Numbered from the stretch's first letter, positions 30,024 to 38,941 are shown. The stretch is 64,000 nucleotides of DNA from an uncultured Marivita sp. (GCF_947488135.1 NZ_CANKYW010000006.1:124001-188000), one strand, 5' to 3'. Made by a program: numbers and translations. Notes: generated by a model from the letters alone, not told the origin.

Positions 30024-30643
30024 TCCGACCGCGTGGTCTTGTCATAAGGGTGTGTGGCGAGGATCGTCCAATACATCAGGTAGTGCAGCGCGATCGCCCC
30101 GAGCGTGATCGCGACGATCCAGTCGAAGGCTGTGCCATGTCGCGCCGCGGCTTCGTTTAACAGGATCAACCCCAGCAGGCGAATGACATTCCAGTTGGCA
30201 GCGTTGCGCTGCCCTTCATCCCAATCACGGGCGAACCAGCCAACCTTGCCGCCATCGTCAAAGAGGTAAACGGTCACGACGAAAAGGGCGAGGTAAATGG
30301 CGATCGCCAGTGTCAGCGCAAGCTGCGCCACCGCAAGAGACGGAAGCGCCATGATCCCCGCGTAAGCTGCAAGCCAGATCAGAAGAAGCTTGCCGGAGGC
30401 ATTGGGAATGCCGATCCGGTCAAAGGTTTCGAGCGTGTCCGGCAGCTTGACCGCGACGACGGCGACGTGCCCGAAGAGGGCACACATTACCGGCAGGACA
30501 AGGCCGACCTGTGAGAGTGCTGCGGAATGATGTGCTGTCAGGGTGAAGAGTGACAAGGTCACGACGCTGAAAAGGAACAACATGCGTGGAATTGGCACGC
30601 GGCTTGTCAGCAGGACATAGATATCGATCAACCAATGCGGCAT
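30020..30643 (-). CDS. Multi-pass membrane protein, unknown
   Basis: 207 residues with about five or six transmembrane helices and no motif I recognise. Features are an N-terminal MPHWLIDIYVLL, a short charged loop (DDGGKVGWFARDWDEGQRNAAN) between the last helices, and a C-terminal HYLMYWTILATHPYDKT. Its stop overlaps the stop of the DUF1989 gene. It reads away from deoD's end with 80 nt between. Confidence 0.6.
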   Translation of the reverse strand: MPHWLIDIYVLLTSRVPIPRMLFLFSVVTLSLFTLTAHHSAALSQVGLVLPVMCALFGHVAVVAVKLPDTLETFDRIGIPNASGKLLLIWLAAYAGIMALPSLAVAQLALTLAIAIYLALFVVTVYLFDDGGKVGWFARDWDEGQRNAANWNVIRLLGLILLNEAAARHGTAFDWIVAITLGAIALHYLMYWTILATHPYDKTTRSD

Positions 30644-30724
30644 CAGAATTGTGTCGCAAGAGATTGTGGCGGAAATGGGAACGGGCTGGGAAAATCATGG
30701 GTTTCCCGGCCCGTTGTTTCCAAT

Positions 30725-31429
30725 TCAGGTAAACGCCGCCGTCAGCGCGATTTCTACCATATCGCCGAAGCTGCGTTCGCGATCTTCCGACGGCAAAGCT
30801 TCTCCGGTTTGAAGATGGTCCGAGACGGTCAGAACCGCCAGTGCGCGGACCGAATGGCGCGCGGCGAGGTTGTAGAGTTCCGCGGCTTCCATTTCGACGC
30901 CCAGAATACCGTGCCGTGTCATCTGTTCATTCAGATCCGGGCGTTCATCGTAGAACACGTCAGAGGAATAGATGCCGCCGACATGAGTTTTGGTGCCTTT
31001 CGCCTTTGCGGCCTTGGCGGCTGCGCTCAGCAGGGTCCAGTCGGCGCAAGGTGCGAAGTTCAATTCCTTGAATATGCCGCGCGACGGTGTCGACAGAGTG
31101 CTCGCGGTCATTGCCAGAATGACATCACGAATTCCGACATGGGGCTGCATTCCGCCACACGACCCGATCCGGATCAACGTTTTGGCACCGTAATCCCGGA
31201 TCAATTCATTGGCGTAAATCGACAGCGAGGGCATGCCCATCCCCGAGCCCTGAATCGTGACGCGATGGCCGTTCCATATCCCAGTGAAACCGAGCATTCC
31301 GCGTACTTCGTTGACCAGTTGCGGATCTTCGAGAAACGTTTCCGCAGCCCATTTCGCCCGGTAGGGATCTCCGGGCATGAGGACCGTTTCGGCAATCTCG
31401 CCTTTTTGGGCTCCGATATGGACTGTCAT
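30725..31429 (-). CDS. deoD: Purine-nucleoside phosphorylase, DeoD type
   Basis: Phosphorolysis of purine nucleosides for salvage. 234 residues, usual for the hexameric bacterial enzyme: [29 protein letters not shown] in the phosphate site, VEMEAAELY for ribose binding, and LTVSDHL with the catalytic Asp. The ATG follows the stop of the H-NS-like gene by one base, so both genes are read from one promoter, an unusual pairing. Confidence 0.94.
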   Translation of the reverse strand: MTVHIGAQKGEIAETVLMPGDPYRAKWAAETFLEDPQLVNEVRGMLGFTGIWNGHRVTIQGSGMGMPSLSIYANELIRDYGAKTLIRIGSCGGMQPHVGIRDVILAMTASTLSTPSRGIFKELNFAPCADWTLLSAAAKAAKAKGTKTHVGGIYSSDVFYDERPDLNEQMTRHGILGVEMEAAELYNLAARHSVRALAVLTVSDHLQTGEALPSEDRERSFGDMVEIALTAAFT

Positions 31430-31430
31430 T

Positions 31431-31742
31431 TCAGATCTTCAGATCTTCCATGGTTTTCCCGGACGCCAGCGCGTCATTGACCCAATTGGGTTTGCGTCCC
31501 TTGCCGGTCCAGGTTTGCTCCGGATTGGCCGGATTGCGATACTTGGGAGCGCTCTTGGAGCCTTTCTTCGGAGCACCTCCCAAAAGGTCGTCCAAGGAGA
31601 AACCATATTCCTTGGCAGCCGATTCGGCGGCTTTCTTGGCTTCTGTCAGACGCCGCGTTTCAATCGTTTTGAGTGCTTTTTCGGCGTCTTTGATGAGCTT
31701 TTTGAGCTCGTCTTTGGACATATTATTCAGATCGATGCTCAT
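31431..31742 (-). CDS. H-NS-like nucleoid protein (HvrA/SPB family)
   Basis: 103 residues. The N-terminal half is a charged coiled coil for oligomerisation ([23 protein letters not shown]), followed by a linker with [10 protein letters not shown] and a C-terminal DNA-binding loop [20 protein letters not shown] with the T-W-x-G-x-G-R-x-P-x-W signature. Such proteins bind AT-rich DNA; HvrA and SPB of Rhodobacter regulate photosynthesis and nitrogen genes. Start ATG 31742 has GGAGGGACG just upstream; a longer in-frame ATG would swallow it. Its own 273-bp upstream region is AT-rich. Confidence 0.9.
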   Translation of the reverse strand: MSIDLNNMSKDELKKLIKDAEKALKTIETRRLTEAKKAAESAAKEYGFSLDDLLGGAPKKGSKSAPKYRNPANPEQTWTGKGRKPNWVNDALASGKTMEDLKI

Positions 31743-32015
31743 TCGTCCCTCCAAGACTTAAATAAGATGCATTTCTTGAATACGCTATTGCAGATCAAGT
31801 CAATTCGAGAGGCGTATTTCACTATTGATGAGCGAATGTTTTGCAAGGTTTGGATGTCAATCGACGCGCAATAGCGTCAGTTTCCCGCCTTGGATTGCAA
31901 CATCGATGCCATGACTCCGGACTCCTCCATCCATTTCATCGTGAACATCTTTAAAAAAAACGAGTGCGTCGAAAGTTCAAGCGTCGCGTCGAGAATGGAT
32001 AAGATGGTTGATGAC

Positions 32016-33992
32016 TTATTCTGCGGCAACCGCCTGCGGGTCGGCCAAAGTCACGATGTCCATCATGATCGCATTCAATTCAAAGTCCTTGGGCGTATAC
32101 ACCTTTGAGACTCCCATAGCGCGCAGGCGTTTGGCGTCTTCGTCTGGAATGATGCCTCCGACGATCACGGGGATGTGCCCGAGGCCAGCATCGCGCATTT
32201 TGGCCATCATGTCCTCGACAAGCGGGATATGGCTGCCTGACAGGATCGAAAGTCCAACGACGTGGACGTCATTGTCGCGCGCTGCGGCGACGATCTGGTC
32301 CGGGGTGAGGCGGATGCCTTCATAGTCGATCTCCATCCCGCAATCGCGGGCGCGGAAGGCGATCTGTTCGGCGCCGTTGGAATGGCCGTCAAGGCCTGGC
32401 TTGCCGACAAGGAACTTGAGGCGGCGGCCAAGGCGATCGCTGACGGCGTTGACCGCCTCGCGGATGTCGTCGAGGCCTTCGGTCTTGTTGGAGACAGATT
32501 TCGACACGCCGGTGGGTCCACGGTATTCGCCGTAAACGGCTCGCATTTCGCCAGCCCATTCTCCGGTGGTGACGCCGGCTTTTGCACAAGCTATGGAGGC
32601 TGGCATGACGTTTGCGCCTTCCTTCGCGGCAGCGCGCAAGTCGGCTAGCGCCTTTTGCACCGCGTCGCTGTCGCGCTCGGATCGCCACGCGTTCAGGCGC
32701 TTGATTTGTTCCTGTTCTACCGCCGGGTCGACAACCATGATGCCACCGTCCTCGGTCTGAAGGGGAGACGGTTCGCCTTCGATCCATTTGTTCACGCCGA
32801 CGACAATGGTTTCGTTGCGTTCGATCTTGTTCAGGCGGTCAGCATTGGAATCGACCAGACGCCCCTTCATGTAGTCAATCGCTCCGATGGCGCCGCCCAT
32901 GGAGGCGAGGTTCGCCAGTTCGGCGCGCGCGCCCTCTTTGAGCTGTTCGACCTTTGCGTCAATGGCTGGGTTGCCGTCGAACAGGTCATCGAACTCCAGA
33001 AGATCGGTTTCATAAGCCAGGATCTGCTGCATCCGCATCGACCATTGCTGGTCCCACGGGCGCGGCAGGCCGAGGGCCTCGTTCCATGCGGGAAGCTGCA
33101 CCGCGCGAGCGCGGGCTTTCTTGGAGAGCGTGACCGCCAGCATTTCGATCAAGATGCGGTAGACGTTGTTTTCGGGCTGCTGTTCGGTCAAGCCAAGGCT
33201 GTTGACCTGCACGCCATAGCGAAAGCGGCGGTACTTGGGGTCGGTGACGTCGTAGCGTTGTTCGAGGATCTCGTCCCAGAGATCGACGAAGGCCCGCATC
33301 TTGCACATTTCGGTGACAAACCGGATGCCCGCGTTGACGAAAAAGCTGATGCGTCCACAGAGTGCCGGGAAGTCTTTGGCGGGGACGCGCGGTTTGAGTT
33401 CGTCAAGCACGGCGATCGCGGTGGCCAAGGCGAAGGACAGTTCCTGTTCCGGCGTCGCGCCAGCCTCTTGCAAGTGATAGGAACACACGTTCATCGGATT
33501 CCATTTGGGAATGTGCGTGTAGCAATATTCGGCCACGTCCCCGATCATCTTGAGCGACGGTTTCGGCGGGCAGATATAGGTGCCGCGCGACAGGTATTCC
33601 TTGATCAAATCGTTCTGCACGGTGCCTTGCAGTTTGGACACATCCGCGCCCTGTTCCTCGGCCACGGCGACATAGAGCGCCAGAAGCCACGGGGCGGTCG
33701 CGTTGATCGTCATGGAGGTGTTCATCTGTTCGAGCGGAATTTGATCGAACAATGTCCGCATGTCGCCAAGATGGCTCACAGGCACGCCCACCTTGCCCAC
33801 CTCGCCACGCGCCAGTATGTGATCGCTGTCATATCCCGTTTGCGTCGGCAGATCGAAGGCCACCGATAGACCGGTCTGACCCTTGGACAGGTTCGACCGG
33901 TAAAGCGCGTTGGACGCTTGCGCAGTCGAGTGGCCTGCATATGTGCGGATCAACCAAGGACGGTCACGGGGCGGGGTCTGGGCGTCTGTCAT
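32016..33992 (-). CDS. ecm: Ethylmalonyl-CoA mutase, B12-dependent
   Basis: Converts (2R)-ethylmalonyl-CoA to (2S)-methylsuccinyl-CoA. 658 residues: N-terminal substrate barrel (GLSVAFDLPTQTGYDSDHI, NTSMTINATAPWLLALYVA) and C-terminal cobalamin domain with DGHSNG (Asp535, His537 as lower cobalt ligand), SILSGSH and GGIIP. The slightly short single-chain form and the linkage with ccr identify the Ecm clade rather than methylmalonyl-CoA mutase. GGAG 6 nt before the ATG. In R. sphaeroides ecm is adjacent to ccr; here a PlsB-like gene lies between them, reading the other way from ecm. Confidence 0.92.
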   Translation of the reverse strand: MTDAQTPPRDRPWLIRTYAGHSTAQASNALYRSNLSKGQTGLSVAFDLPTQTGYDSDHILARGEVGKVGVPVSHLGDMRTLFDQIPLEQMNTSMTINATAPWLLALYVAVAEEQGADVSKLQGTVQNDLIKEYLSRGTYICPPKPSLKMIGDVAEYCYTHIPKWNPMNVCSYHLQEAGATPEQELSFALATAIAVLDELKPRVPAKDFPALCGRISFFVNAGIRFVTEMCKMRAFVDLWDEILEQRYDVTDPKYRRFRYGVQVNSLGLTEQQPENNVYRILIEMLAVTLSKKARARAVQLPAWNEALGLPRPWDQQWSMRMQQILAYETDLLEFDDLFDGNPAIDAKVEQLKEGARAELANLASMGGAIGAIDYMKGRLVDSNADRLNKIERNETIVVGVNKWIEGEPSPLQTEDGGIMVVDPAVEQEQIKRLNAWRSERDSDAVQKALADLRAAAKEGANVMPASIACAKAGVTTGEWAGEMRAVYGEYRGPTGVSKSVSNKTEGLDDIREAVNAVSDRLGRRLKFLVGKPGLDGHSNGAEQIAFRARDCGMEIDYEGIRLTPDQIVAAARDNDVHVVGLSILSGSHIPLVEDMMAKMRDAGLGHIPVIVGGIIPDEDAKRLRAMGVSKVYTPKDFELNAIMMDIVTLADPQAVAAE

Positions 33993-34078
33993 GTCAGCTC
34001 CGTCGAGGGCGAGGTTTACGCGGTAATCTTGTTACGTTTTGCGATGCATACGTGAAACATTATATCGCTGTCAATTCG

Positions 34079-34091
34079 CTGCGTTGCGGCA
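34079..34091 (+). promoter_or_regulatory. Shared ethylmalonyl-CoA-pathway motif upstream of ecm
   Basis: CTGCGTTGCGGCA, identical over 13 bases to the copy before mcl2. Written on the plus strand, thus inverted relative to ecm, whose start lies 87-99 nt away. It is in the 270-bp divergent region shared with the PlsB-like gene (start 34263), which could also be its target. Confidence 0.48.
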
Positions 34092-34262
34092 TCGGTTACT
34101 TTTCTGCGTGACAGCATATCCCAGCTGCCTGGCATTGGAATAGGCAAAGCCGCGTTATCTCAAGCATAGTGGGCCGTGCCCATTTGCAAAAAAGCGGGCA
34201 AGCCGCCCCAAAACCCTGCGTAAGCGGTTTACCCTGTCCGCCTTCGTTGCAAGAGTGGCGGC

Positions 34263-35606
34263 ATGACAAGTCAGGTGACGCTGCCTCTTTGGGCTTTTAT
34301 TTTGATCCTGCTCTTTGCGGCAGTCACCTTTGCGTCGCATTTCCTGTTTCCGTCGGTCCGCTGGTTTTTTCGCAGGCGGATGGAGCGTGCCGTCAAGCGG
34401 CTGAACGAACGGCTTGAACGTCCGATCCAGCCTTTCAAGCTTCTGCGGCGGCAGGACATGATCCAGCGCCTCATCTATGATCCCGAGGTCACGGAAGCGA
34501 TTGTCGAACACGCGCAAGCCGAAGGTGTGCGCGAGGATGTGGCGTTCGAACGTGCGCGCCGCTATGCACGAGAGATTGTGCCGTCGTTTTCGGCTTGGGC
34601 TTATTTCGGCTTCGCCATTCGCGCCGCCCGACTGCTCAGCACGTCCTTGTACCGGGTGCGTATGGTGCATCAGGATGCCGGATTGGCCGGGGTGGACCCC
34701 GAGGCAACCGTGGTGTTCGTCATGAACCATCGGTCGAACATGGATTACGTGCTTGTGACCTATCTCGCGGCCGATCGATCCGCGCTGTCCTACGCGGTCG
34801 GCGAATGGGCGCGGGTCTGGCCACTGTCGCGATTGATCCGGGCCATGGGGGCGTATTTCATCAGGCGCAAATCCCGGAACGATCTCTATCGAAAGGTTCT
34901 GGCGAAATATGTTCAGCAGGCCACCGGAGCCGGGGTCACGCAGGCGGTCTTCCCGGAAGGTGGGTTGAGCCTTGATGGAAGTGTCGGCCGAGCGAAGGTG
35001 GGTATCCTCAAATACATCATCGAAGGCGCGGCATCCGCCAAGCGGGATGTGGTTTTCGTCCCGGTCGCCCTGAATTACGACCGGGTGCTTGAGGACACGA
35101 TACTCATGAAGGCGCAACAGACGGGTGAGCGAAAGTTTCGTGCCAAGATCAGCGTTGTGTTCCGCGCCATTCTGCGACAGCTCTGGCTGCGTGTCAGCGG
35201 GCGGTTTCACCGCTTCGGCTATGCGGCGGTGAGCTTTGGAGAGCCCCTGTTGCTGAGTTCCGTCGAAGGCGGGCATGACCGGCCAGAGGCGATCTCCGCG
35301 ACGATCATGTCGCGGATCTCGTCTTCGGTGCCCGTCCTCCCGGTGCCATTGATTGCGTCCTTGCTGCTTCGGGACGGGCCAATGACGCGCGAGGCGCTAG
35401 AGATCGCATACAGCAAAGAAATGGATCGGCTTAAAGATGCGCAGGTTCATGTCCCTCGAAACAGTCTTGATTACGCGGTCGATTTTGGACTGCGCAATCT
35501 CCTGGAGAGGCGGATCGTGGTCGAGGAAGATGGCGTGGTCAGCATCTCGGACGGAAAGGATGCGCTGGCTGGCTTCTATGCGAATTCGATCAAACACTTG
35601 ATGTAG
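34263..35606 (+). CDS. PlsB-like glycerol-3-phosphate/lysophospholipid acyltransferase
   Basis: 447 residues. One N-terminal transmembrane helix (about 9-29), a helical linker, then the acyltransferase domain with NHRSNMD (HX4D, His156-Asp161), a GAYFIRRKS motif, and FPEGGLSLDG for the phosphate of the acceptor. It is shorter than E. coli PlsB (about 800 residues) but the motifs HRSxMD and GAxFIRR are PlsB-like. Likely adds the first acyl chain of phospholipids. Divergent from ecm. Confidence 0.8.
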   Translation: MTSQVTLPLWAFILILLFAAVTFASHFLFPSVRWFFRRRMERAVKRLNERLERPIQPFKLLRRQDMIQRLIYDPEVTEAIVEHAQAEGVREDVAFERARRYAREIVPSFSAWAYFGFAIRAARLLSTSLYRVRMVHQDAGLAGVDPEATVVFVMNHRSNMDYVLVTYLAADRSALSYAVGEWARVWPLSRLIRAMGAYFIRRKSRNDLYRKVLAKYVQQATGAGVTQAVFPEGGLSLDGSVGRAKVGILKYIIEGAASAKRDVVFVPVALNYDRVLEDTILMKAQQTGERKFRAKISVVFRAILRQLWLRVSGRFHRFGYAAVSFGEPLLLSSVEGGHDRPEAISATIMSRISSSVPVLPVPLIASLLLRDGPMTREALEIAYSKEMDRLKDAQVHVPRNSLDYAVDFGLRNLLERRIVVEEDGVVSISDGKDALAGFYANSIKHLM

Positions 35607-35726
35607 CGAAGTTCTGCATGTGCGAACGAAATGCTGCGCTCGCTCGGTCATAAAATTACAAAATTGACCGAAATCTTATTGCAAAATTTCAATCCTGCAC
35701 ATATTTCAGGATCAGACGCCGCGATT

Positions 35727-35741
35727 CTGCATTGCGGCACA
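35727..35741 (+). promoter_or_regulatory. Shared ethylmalonyl-CoA-pathway motif upstream of ccr
   Basis: CTGCATTGCGGCACA, differing from the mcl2 and ecm copies at one base in the first 13. It is 28-42 nt before the ccr start, so close that it would overlap the promoter or the transcript start. A TTGCAAAA-containing box (ATTGCAAAAT, 35678-35687) lies upstream, as near mcl2. Confidence 0.48.
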
Positions 35742-35768
35742 GATTGGACATCACGGAAGGAGGCTCCG

Positions 35769-37055
35769 ATGGCATTGGATCAGCAGACCGGCATCGCGGC
35801 ATATGACGCGCCCGAGAAGGACTTGTACGAGATCGGCGAAATGCCCCCGTTGGGCTATGTGCCAAAGAAAATGTACGCCTGGGCGATCCGTCGTGAGCGC
35901 CATGGCGAGCCGGAGCAGGCCTTCGAGGTCGAAGTGGTCGACACGTGGGAGATCGACAGCCACGAAGTGCTGGTCCTCGTGATGGCCGCTGGCGTCAATT
36001 ACAACGGCGTCTGGGCCGGTCTTGGCCAGCCCATCAGCCCCTTTGATGGTCATAAGCAGCCGTATCACATCGCGGGCTCCGATGCCTCGGGCATCGTCTG
36101 GAAGGTCGGTGACAAGGTGAAGCGCTGGAAGGTCGGTGACGAGGTCGTCATCCACTGCAACCAGGACGACGGCGACGACGAGGAATGCAACGGCGGCGAC
36201 CCGATGTTCAGCCCGACCCAGCGCATTTGGGGCTATGAAACGCATGACGGTTCTTTTGCCCAGTTCACCCGCGTGCAGGCGCAGCAGTTGATGCCGCGTC
36301 CCAAGCATCTGACTTGGGAAGAAAGCGCGTGCTATACGCTCACACTGGCCACGGCATACCGGATGTTGTTCGGCCACCAGCCGCATGAATTGCGCCCGGG
36401 TCAGAACGTTCTGGTCTGGGGCGCGTCGGGTGGATTGGGGTCCTACGCGATCCAGTTGGCGAACACGGCCGGGGCGAACGCGATCGGCGTCATTTCGGAT
36501 GAAGACAAGCGTGACTTCGTCATGTCGATGGGCGCCAAGGGCGTCATCAATCGCAAGGAATTCAAGTGCTGGGGCCAACTGCCCACGGTGAATACGCCTG
36601 AATATAAGGAGTGGTTCACCGAGGCGCGTAAGTTCGGCAAGGCGATCTGGGACATCACCGGCAAGGGCAAGAACGTCGACATGGTGTTCGAGCATCCGGG
36701 TGAAAGCACGTTCCCCGTTTCCACGCTGGTCTGCAAAAAGGGCGGCATGGTCGTGATTTGCGCCGGCACGACGGGCTTCAACTGTACGTTCGACGTGCGG
36801 TATATGTGGATGCACCAGAAGCGTTTGCAGGGCTCTCACTTCGCGCATCTGAAACAGGCGGCCTCGGCAAACCAGCTTATGGTGGAGCGCCGTCTCGATC
36901 CCTGCATGTCCGAGGTGTTCCCGTGGAACGAAATCCCGCAGGCTCATACCAAGATGCTGCGCAACGAACACAAGCCGGGCAATATGGCCGTCTTGGTCCA
37001 GTCCCCGAAGACCGGGTTGCGCACGTTCGAGGACGCGTTGGCCGCCGGATCGTAA
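35769..37055 (+). CDS. ccr: Crotonyl-CoA carboxylase/reductase
   Basis: NADPH-dependent reductive carboxylation of crotonyl-CoA to (2S)-ethylmalonyl-CoA, the committed step of the ethylmalonyl-CoA pathway. 428 residues, MDR fold: AAGVNYNGVWAGLGQP near the active site, NADPH motif WGASGGLGSYAIQLA, and FNCTFDVRYMWMHQKRLQGSHF, where His is one of the CO2-pocket residues of the family. Start ATG 35769 has a perfect GGAAGGAGG; the in-frame extension to 35631 is unsupported. A terminator follows the stop. Confidence 0.95.
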   Translation: MALDQQTGIAAYDAPEKDLYEIGEMPPLGYVPKKMYAWAIRRERHGEPEQAFEVEVVDTWEIDSHEVLVLVMAAGVNYNGVWAGLGQPISPFDGHKQPYHIAGSDASGIVWKVGDKVKRWKVGDEVVIHCNQDDGDDEECNGGDPMFSPTQRIWGYETHDGSFAQFTRVQAQQLMPRPKHLTWEESACYTLTLATAYRMLFGHQPHELRPGQNVLVWGASGGLGSYAIQLANTAGANAIGVISDEDKRDFVMSMGAKGVINRKEFKCWGQLPTVNTPEYKEWFTEARKFGKAIWDITGKGKNVDMVFEHPGESTFPVSTLVCKKGGMVVICAGTTGFNCTFDVRYMWMHQKRLQGSHFAHLKQAASANQLMVERRLDPCMSEVFPWNEIPQAHTKMLRNEHKPGNMAVLVQSPKTGLRTFEDALAAGS

Positions 37056-37085
37056 CGATCTGATTACCTCTTGAGTGTATCAGAG

Positions 37086-37116
37086 ACCCGCGGACCACAC
37101 CGGTTCGCGGGTTTTT
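37086..37116 (+). terminator. Rho-independent terminator of ccr
   Basis: Stem ACCCGCGGACC with GGTTCGCGGGT (11 pairs including one G-T), loop ACACC, followed by TTTT. It begins 30 nt after the ccr stop on the plus strand. Confidence 0.85.
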
Positions 37117-37267
37117 CTGTGGCATGAGGGCGGTTTTAGGCAAATCAGGATTCTAGAAACCGGCGCCTCGCCAGATCTGGGGAGTTGGAATCAGGGAATT
37201 TGCCAAAAAATTACCACATGCTAGAGTTGAATTAACGTTCTATTAACTATCTGGAGGTGACGCTGAA

Positions 37268-37483
37268 ATGGGACATGATTGGATCATAGACGTGTTGACC
37301 GACCTCAAGACGTTTGCTGTCGCGAACGATCTGGATGCCTTGGCCGCCAAGCTGGATGATACCCAACTGGTGGCACAGGCAGAGCTCGGGTCGCGCGGTA
37401 AAGGGATGGGCCGTGGGCTTCTTGGAGAGAGTGCCTCAGTTGGACGATGTGATAGCGCGTTTGGAACGCGCAGAACGTCTTGA
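37268..37483 (+). CDS. Small protein upstream of and overlapping luxR
   Basis: 71 residues. The first 45 (MGHDWIIDVLTDLKTFAVAN, then DLDALAAKLDDTQLVAQAEL) look like a genuine amphipathic helical protein, and the ATG has an excellent CTGGAGGTGA ribosome site. The last 25 residues lie in the region overlapping luxR in another frame and look random. I believe similar short proteins stand before other roseobacter luxR genes, but cannot confirm it. Function unknown; a partner or translational leader of LuxR is possible. Confidence 0.65.
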   Translation: MGHDWIIDVLTDLKTFAVANDLDALAAKLDDTQLVAQAELGSRGKGMGRGLLGESASVGRCDSAFGTRRTS

Positions 37484-38141
37484 GGAATTACAAAGCATCA
37501 TAGAATGGCTGCGTGATCATTACGCGGTCGACGACATGGTCTATCACTGGGTGTCCAGCAACGGCACGCAATATGGCTGTGGCACTTATGACCCAAAGTG
37601 GGTCGCCCGATATCTTGATCAGGGATATCTTCGGATCGATCCGGTGGTGCTTGGCTGTTACCAGCGGTTTCATCCGGTCGATTGGAAGCGTCTGGATTGG
37701 TCGAGCAAGGCCGCGCGTGCACTCATGAGCGATGCGGTCGCGCATGGGATCGGAAATCAGGGGTATTCGATCCCGATCCGGGGGCCCAACGGTCAGTTCG
37801 CCTTGTTCACGGTCAGTCACACCTGCGACGACGAAACGTGGAAAAGCTTTACCGAATTGAACCGCCGCGATCTCATTTTGCTGGCGCACTACTTCAATCA
37901 GACTGCGCTGAGGCTTGAACCCGGCCGCACGCCTGAACCGACGCAGGCGCTGTCGCCACGTGAGGTTGAGACGATGACACTCCTCGCGGTTGGCTATAGC
38001 CGGGCGCAGGTTGCAGACACGCTCTCCATTTCCGAGCATACCTTGCGCGTTTACATCGAGAGCGCGCGCTTCAAGCTTGGCGCATTGAACACAACCCATG
38101 CGGTGGCGCGCGCGATGGCGCGGGGGTTGATCGTGGTTTGA
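37413..38141 (+). CDS. luxR: LuxR-type quorum-sensing transcription regulator
   Basis: 242 residues. The N-terminal autoinducer domain has the conserved pattern with W and Y in PKWVARYLDQGY, D-P in RIDPVV, and W in HPVDWKRLDW; the C-terminal GerE helix-turn-helix is LSPREVETMTLLAVGYSRAQVADTL then VYIESARFKLGALNTTHAVARAM. Start: GTG 37413, preceded by AAAGGGATGG, overlaps the small upstream gene by 71 nt; GTG 37431 is an alternative. Paired with luxI 123 nt downstream. Confidence 0.9.
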   Translation: MGFLERVPQLDDVIARLERAERLEELQSIIEWLRDHYAVDDMVYHWVSSNGTQYGCGTYDPKWVARYLDQGYLRIDPVVLGCYQRFHPVDWKRLDWSSKAARALMSDAVAHGIGNQGYSIPIRGPNGQFALFTVSHTCDDETWKSFTELNRRDLILLAHYFNQTALRLEPGRTPEPTQALSPREVETMTLLAVGYSRAQVADTLSISEHTLRVYIESARFKLGALNTTHAVARAMARGLIVV

Positions 38142-38233
38142 CGGAACGCGGCGGACTGTTTCCGGGTCGGCGACATTCTGCCAAGCAATAGCCAACGAAC
38201 GGTGTCGAAAGAAACGATTCACCTTTGGATCGC

Positions 38234-38263
38234 AGCCTGAGCTCCTGCAACGGAGATCAGGCT
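38234..38263 (+). promoter_or_regulatory. Hairpin that masks the luxI ribosome-binding site
   Basis: Stem arms AGCCTGA (38234-38240) and TCAGGCT (38257-38263), one G/A mismatch, then CTCC (38242-38245) paired with GGAG (38252-38255), loop TGCAAC. GGAG is the only plausible ribosome site of luxI, and the hairpin ends one base before the ATG at 38265. If formed, it would block translation initiation. Structure seen by eye; function inferred. Confidence 0.55.
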
Positions 38264-38264
38264 C

Positions 38265-38903
38265 ATGATTCGGTATCTATACGGCGACCAACTATCCAAT
38301 TTCCCGGCCCTCGCGCGGTCCATGTTCGAAGACCGCGCGGACCAATTCAAAACCCGGTTGGGGTGGGAGGTCACGGTCAATGCCGATGGACAGGAGCGGG
38401 ATGAATACGACGACCTGAACCCGCTTTACGTGATCTGGGAAAAAGCGAACGGGCTGCACGGTGGGTCGATGCGCTTTTTGCCGACGACGGGCCGCACCAT
38501 GGTGAACGAGCATTTCTTGAACCTCACCGATGGCGTTGCCTTTCAGAGCCCCTTGATCTGGGAATGCACGCGCTTCTGTCTCGCGCGCGAGACCGAGCCT
38601 GGAACGGCTGCGGCGTTGATGCTGGCGGGGGGCGAGATCATGCAGGGCTTTGGCGTGCAACATTTCGTCGGCGTGTTCGACGCGCGCATGGTGCGGATTT
38701 ACAATCGGATCGGCGCGGCCCCGGAAGTGCTCGGCACGCAGGGCGAGGGACGCCAGGCGATCAGTGTCGGTCTGTGGGAGTTCAGCGAGGCCGCGCAAAA
38801 GCAGGTGTCGCGTGTGGCAGGTGTCCCGTTACACGCCTCGCGCTGTTGGTTCGATGCCGCCTTTGGTGACGTGGTGCCGCAACCCGATGTTAGTGCGGCC
38901 TGA
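38265..38903 (+). CDS. luxI: Acyl-homoserine-lactone synthase (LuxI family)
   Basis: Makes the AHL signal from S-adenosylmethionine and an acyl carrier. 212 residues with the family's invariant residues at canonical places: Arg24, Phe28, Trp34, Asp46, Asp49, Arg70 (GGSMRF), Glu100 and Arg103 (IWECTRF). The acyl chain cannot be predicted; Thr or Ser at the usual 3-oxo selectivity position should be checked by alignment. Start ATG 38265 has GGAG 9 nt upstream inside a hairpin. I see no convincing lux box in the 123-nt gap after luxR. Confidence 0.92.
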   Translation: MIRYLYGDQLSNFPALARSMFEDRADQFKTRLGWEVTVNADGQERDEYDDLNPLYVIWEKANGLHGGSMRFLPTTGRTMVNEHFLNLTDGVAFQSPLIWECTRFCLARETEPGTAAALMLAGGEIMQGFGVQHFVGVFDARMVRIYNRIGAAPEVLGTQGEGRQAISVGLWEFSEAAQKQVSRVAGVPLHASRCWFDAAFGDVVPQPDVSAA

Positions 38904-38941
38904 CTCTGGTGCCTCTGAGCGCGGGCCTATAGGGTTCGCGC

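Noticed and set aside
31890-32108. 72-codon plus-strand open frame between the H-NS-like gene and ecm
   Set aside because: Runs antisense into the 3' end of ecm, has no ribosome site and no protein-like pattern; treated as chance in AT-richer DNA.
37314-37483. A frameshift or sequencing error joining the small upstream gene and luxR
   Set aside because: Each reading frame has its own good ribosome site, and LuxR from GTG 37413 has a normal length and N-terminus, so an error is not needed.
38142-38264. A lux box upstream of luxI
   Set aside because: I searched the gap for an 18-20 bp inverted repeat of lux-box type (CTG...CAG arms at canonical spacing) and found none convincing.
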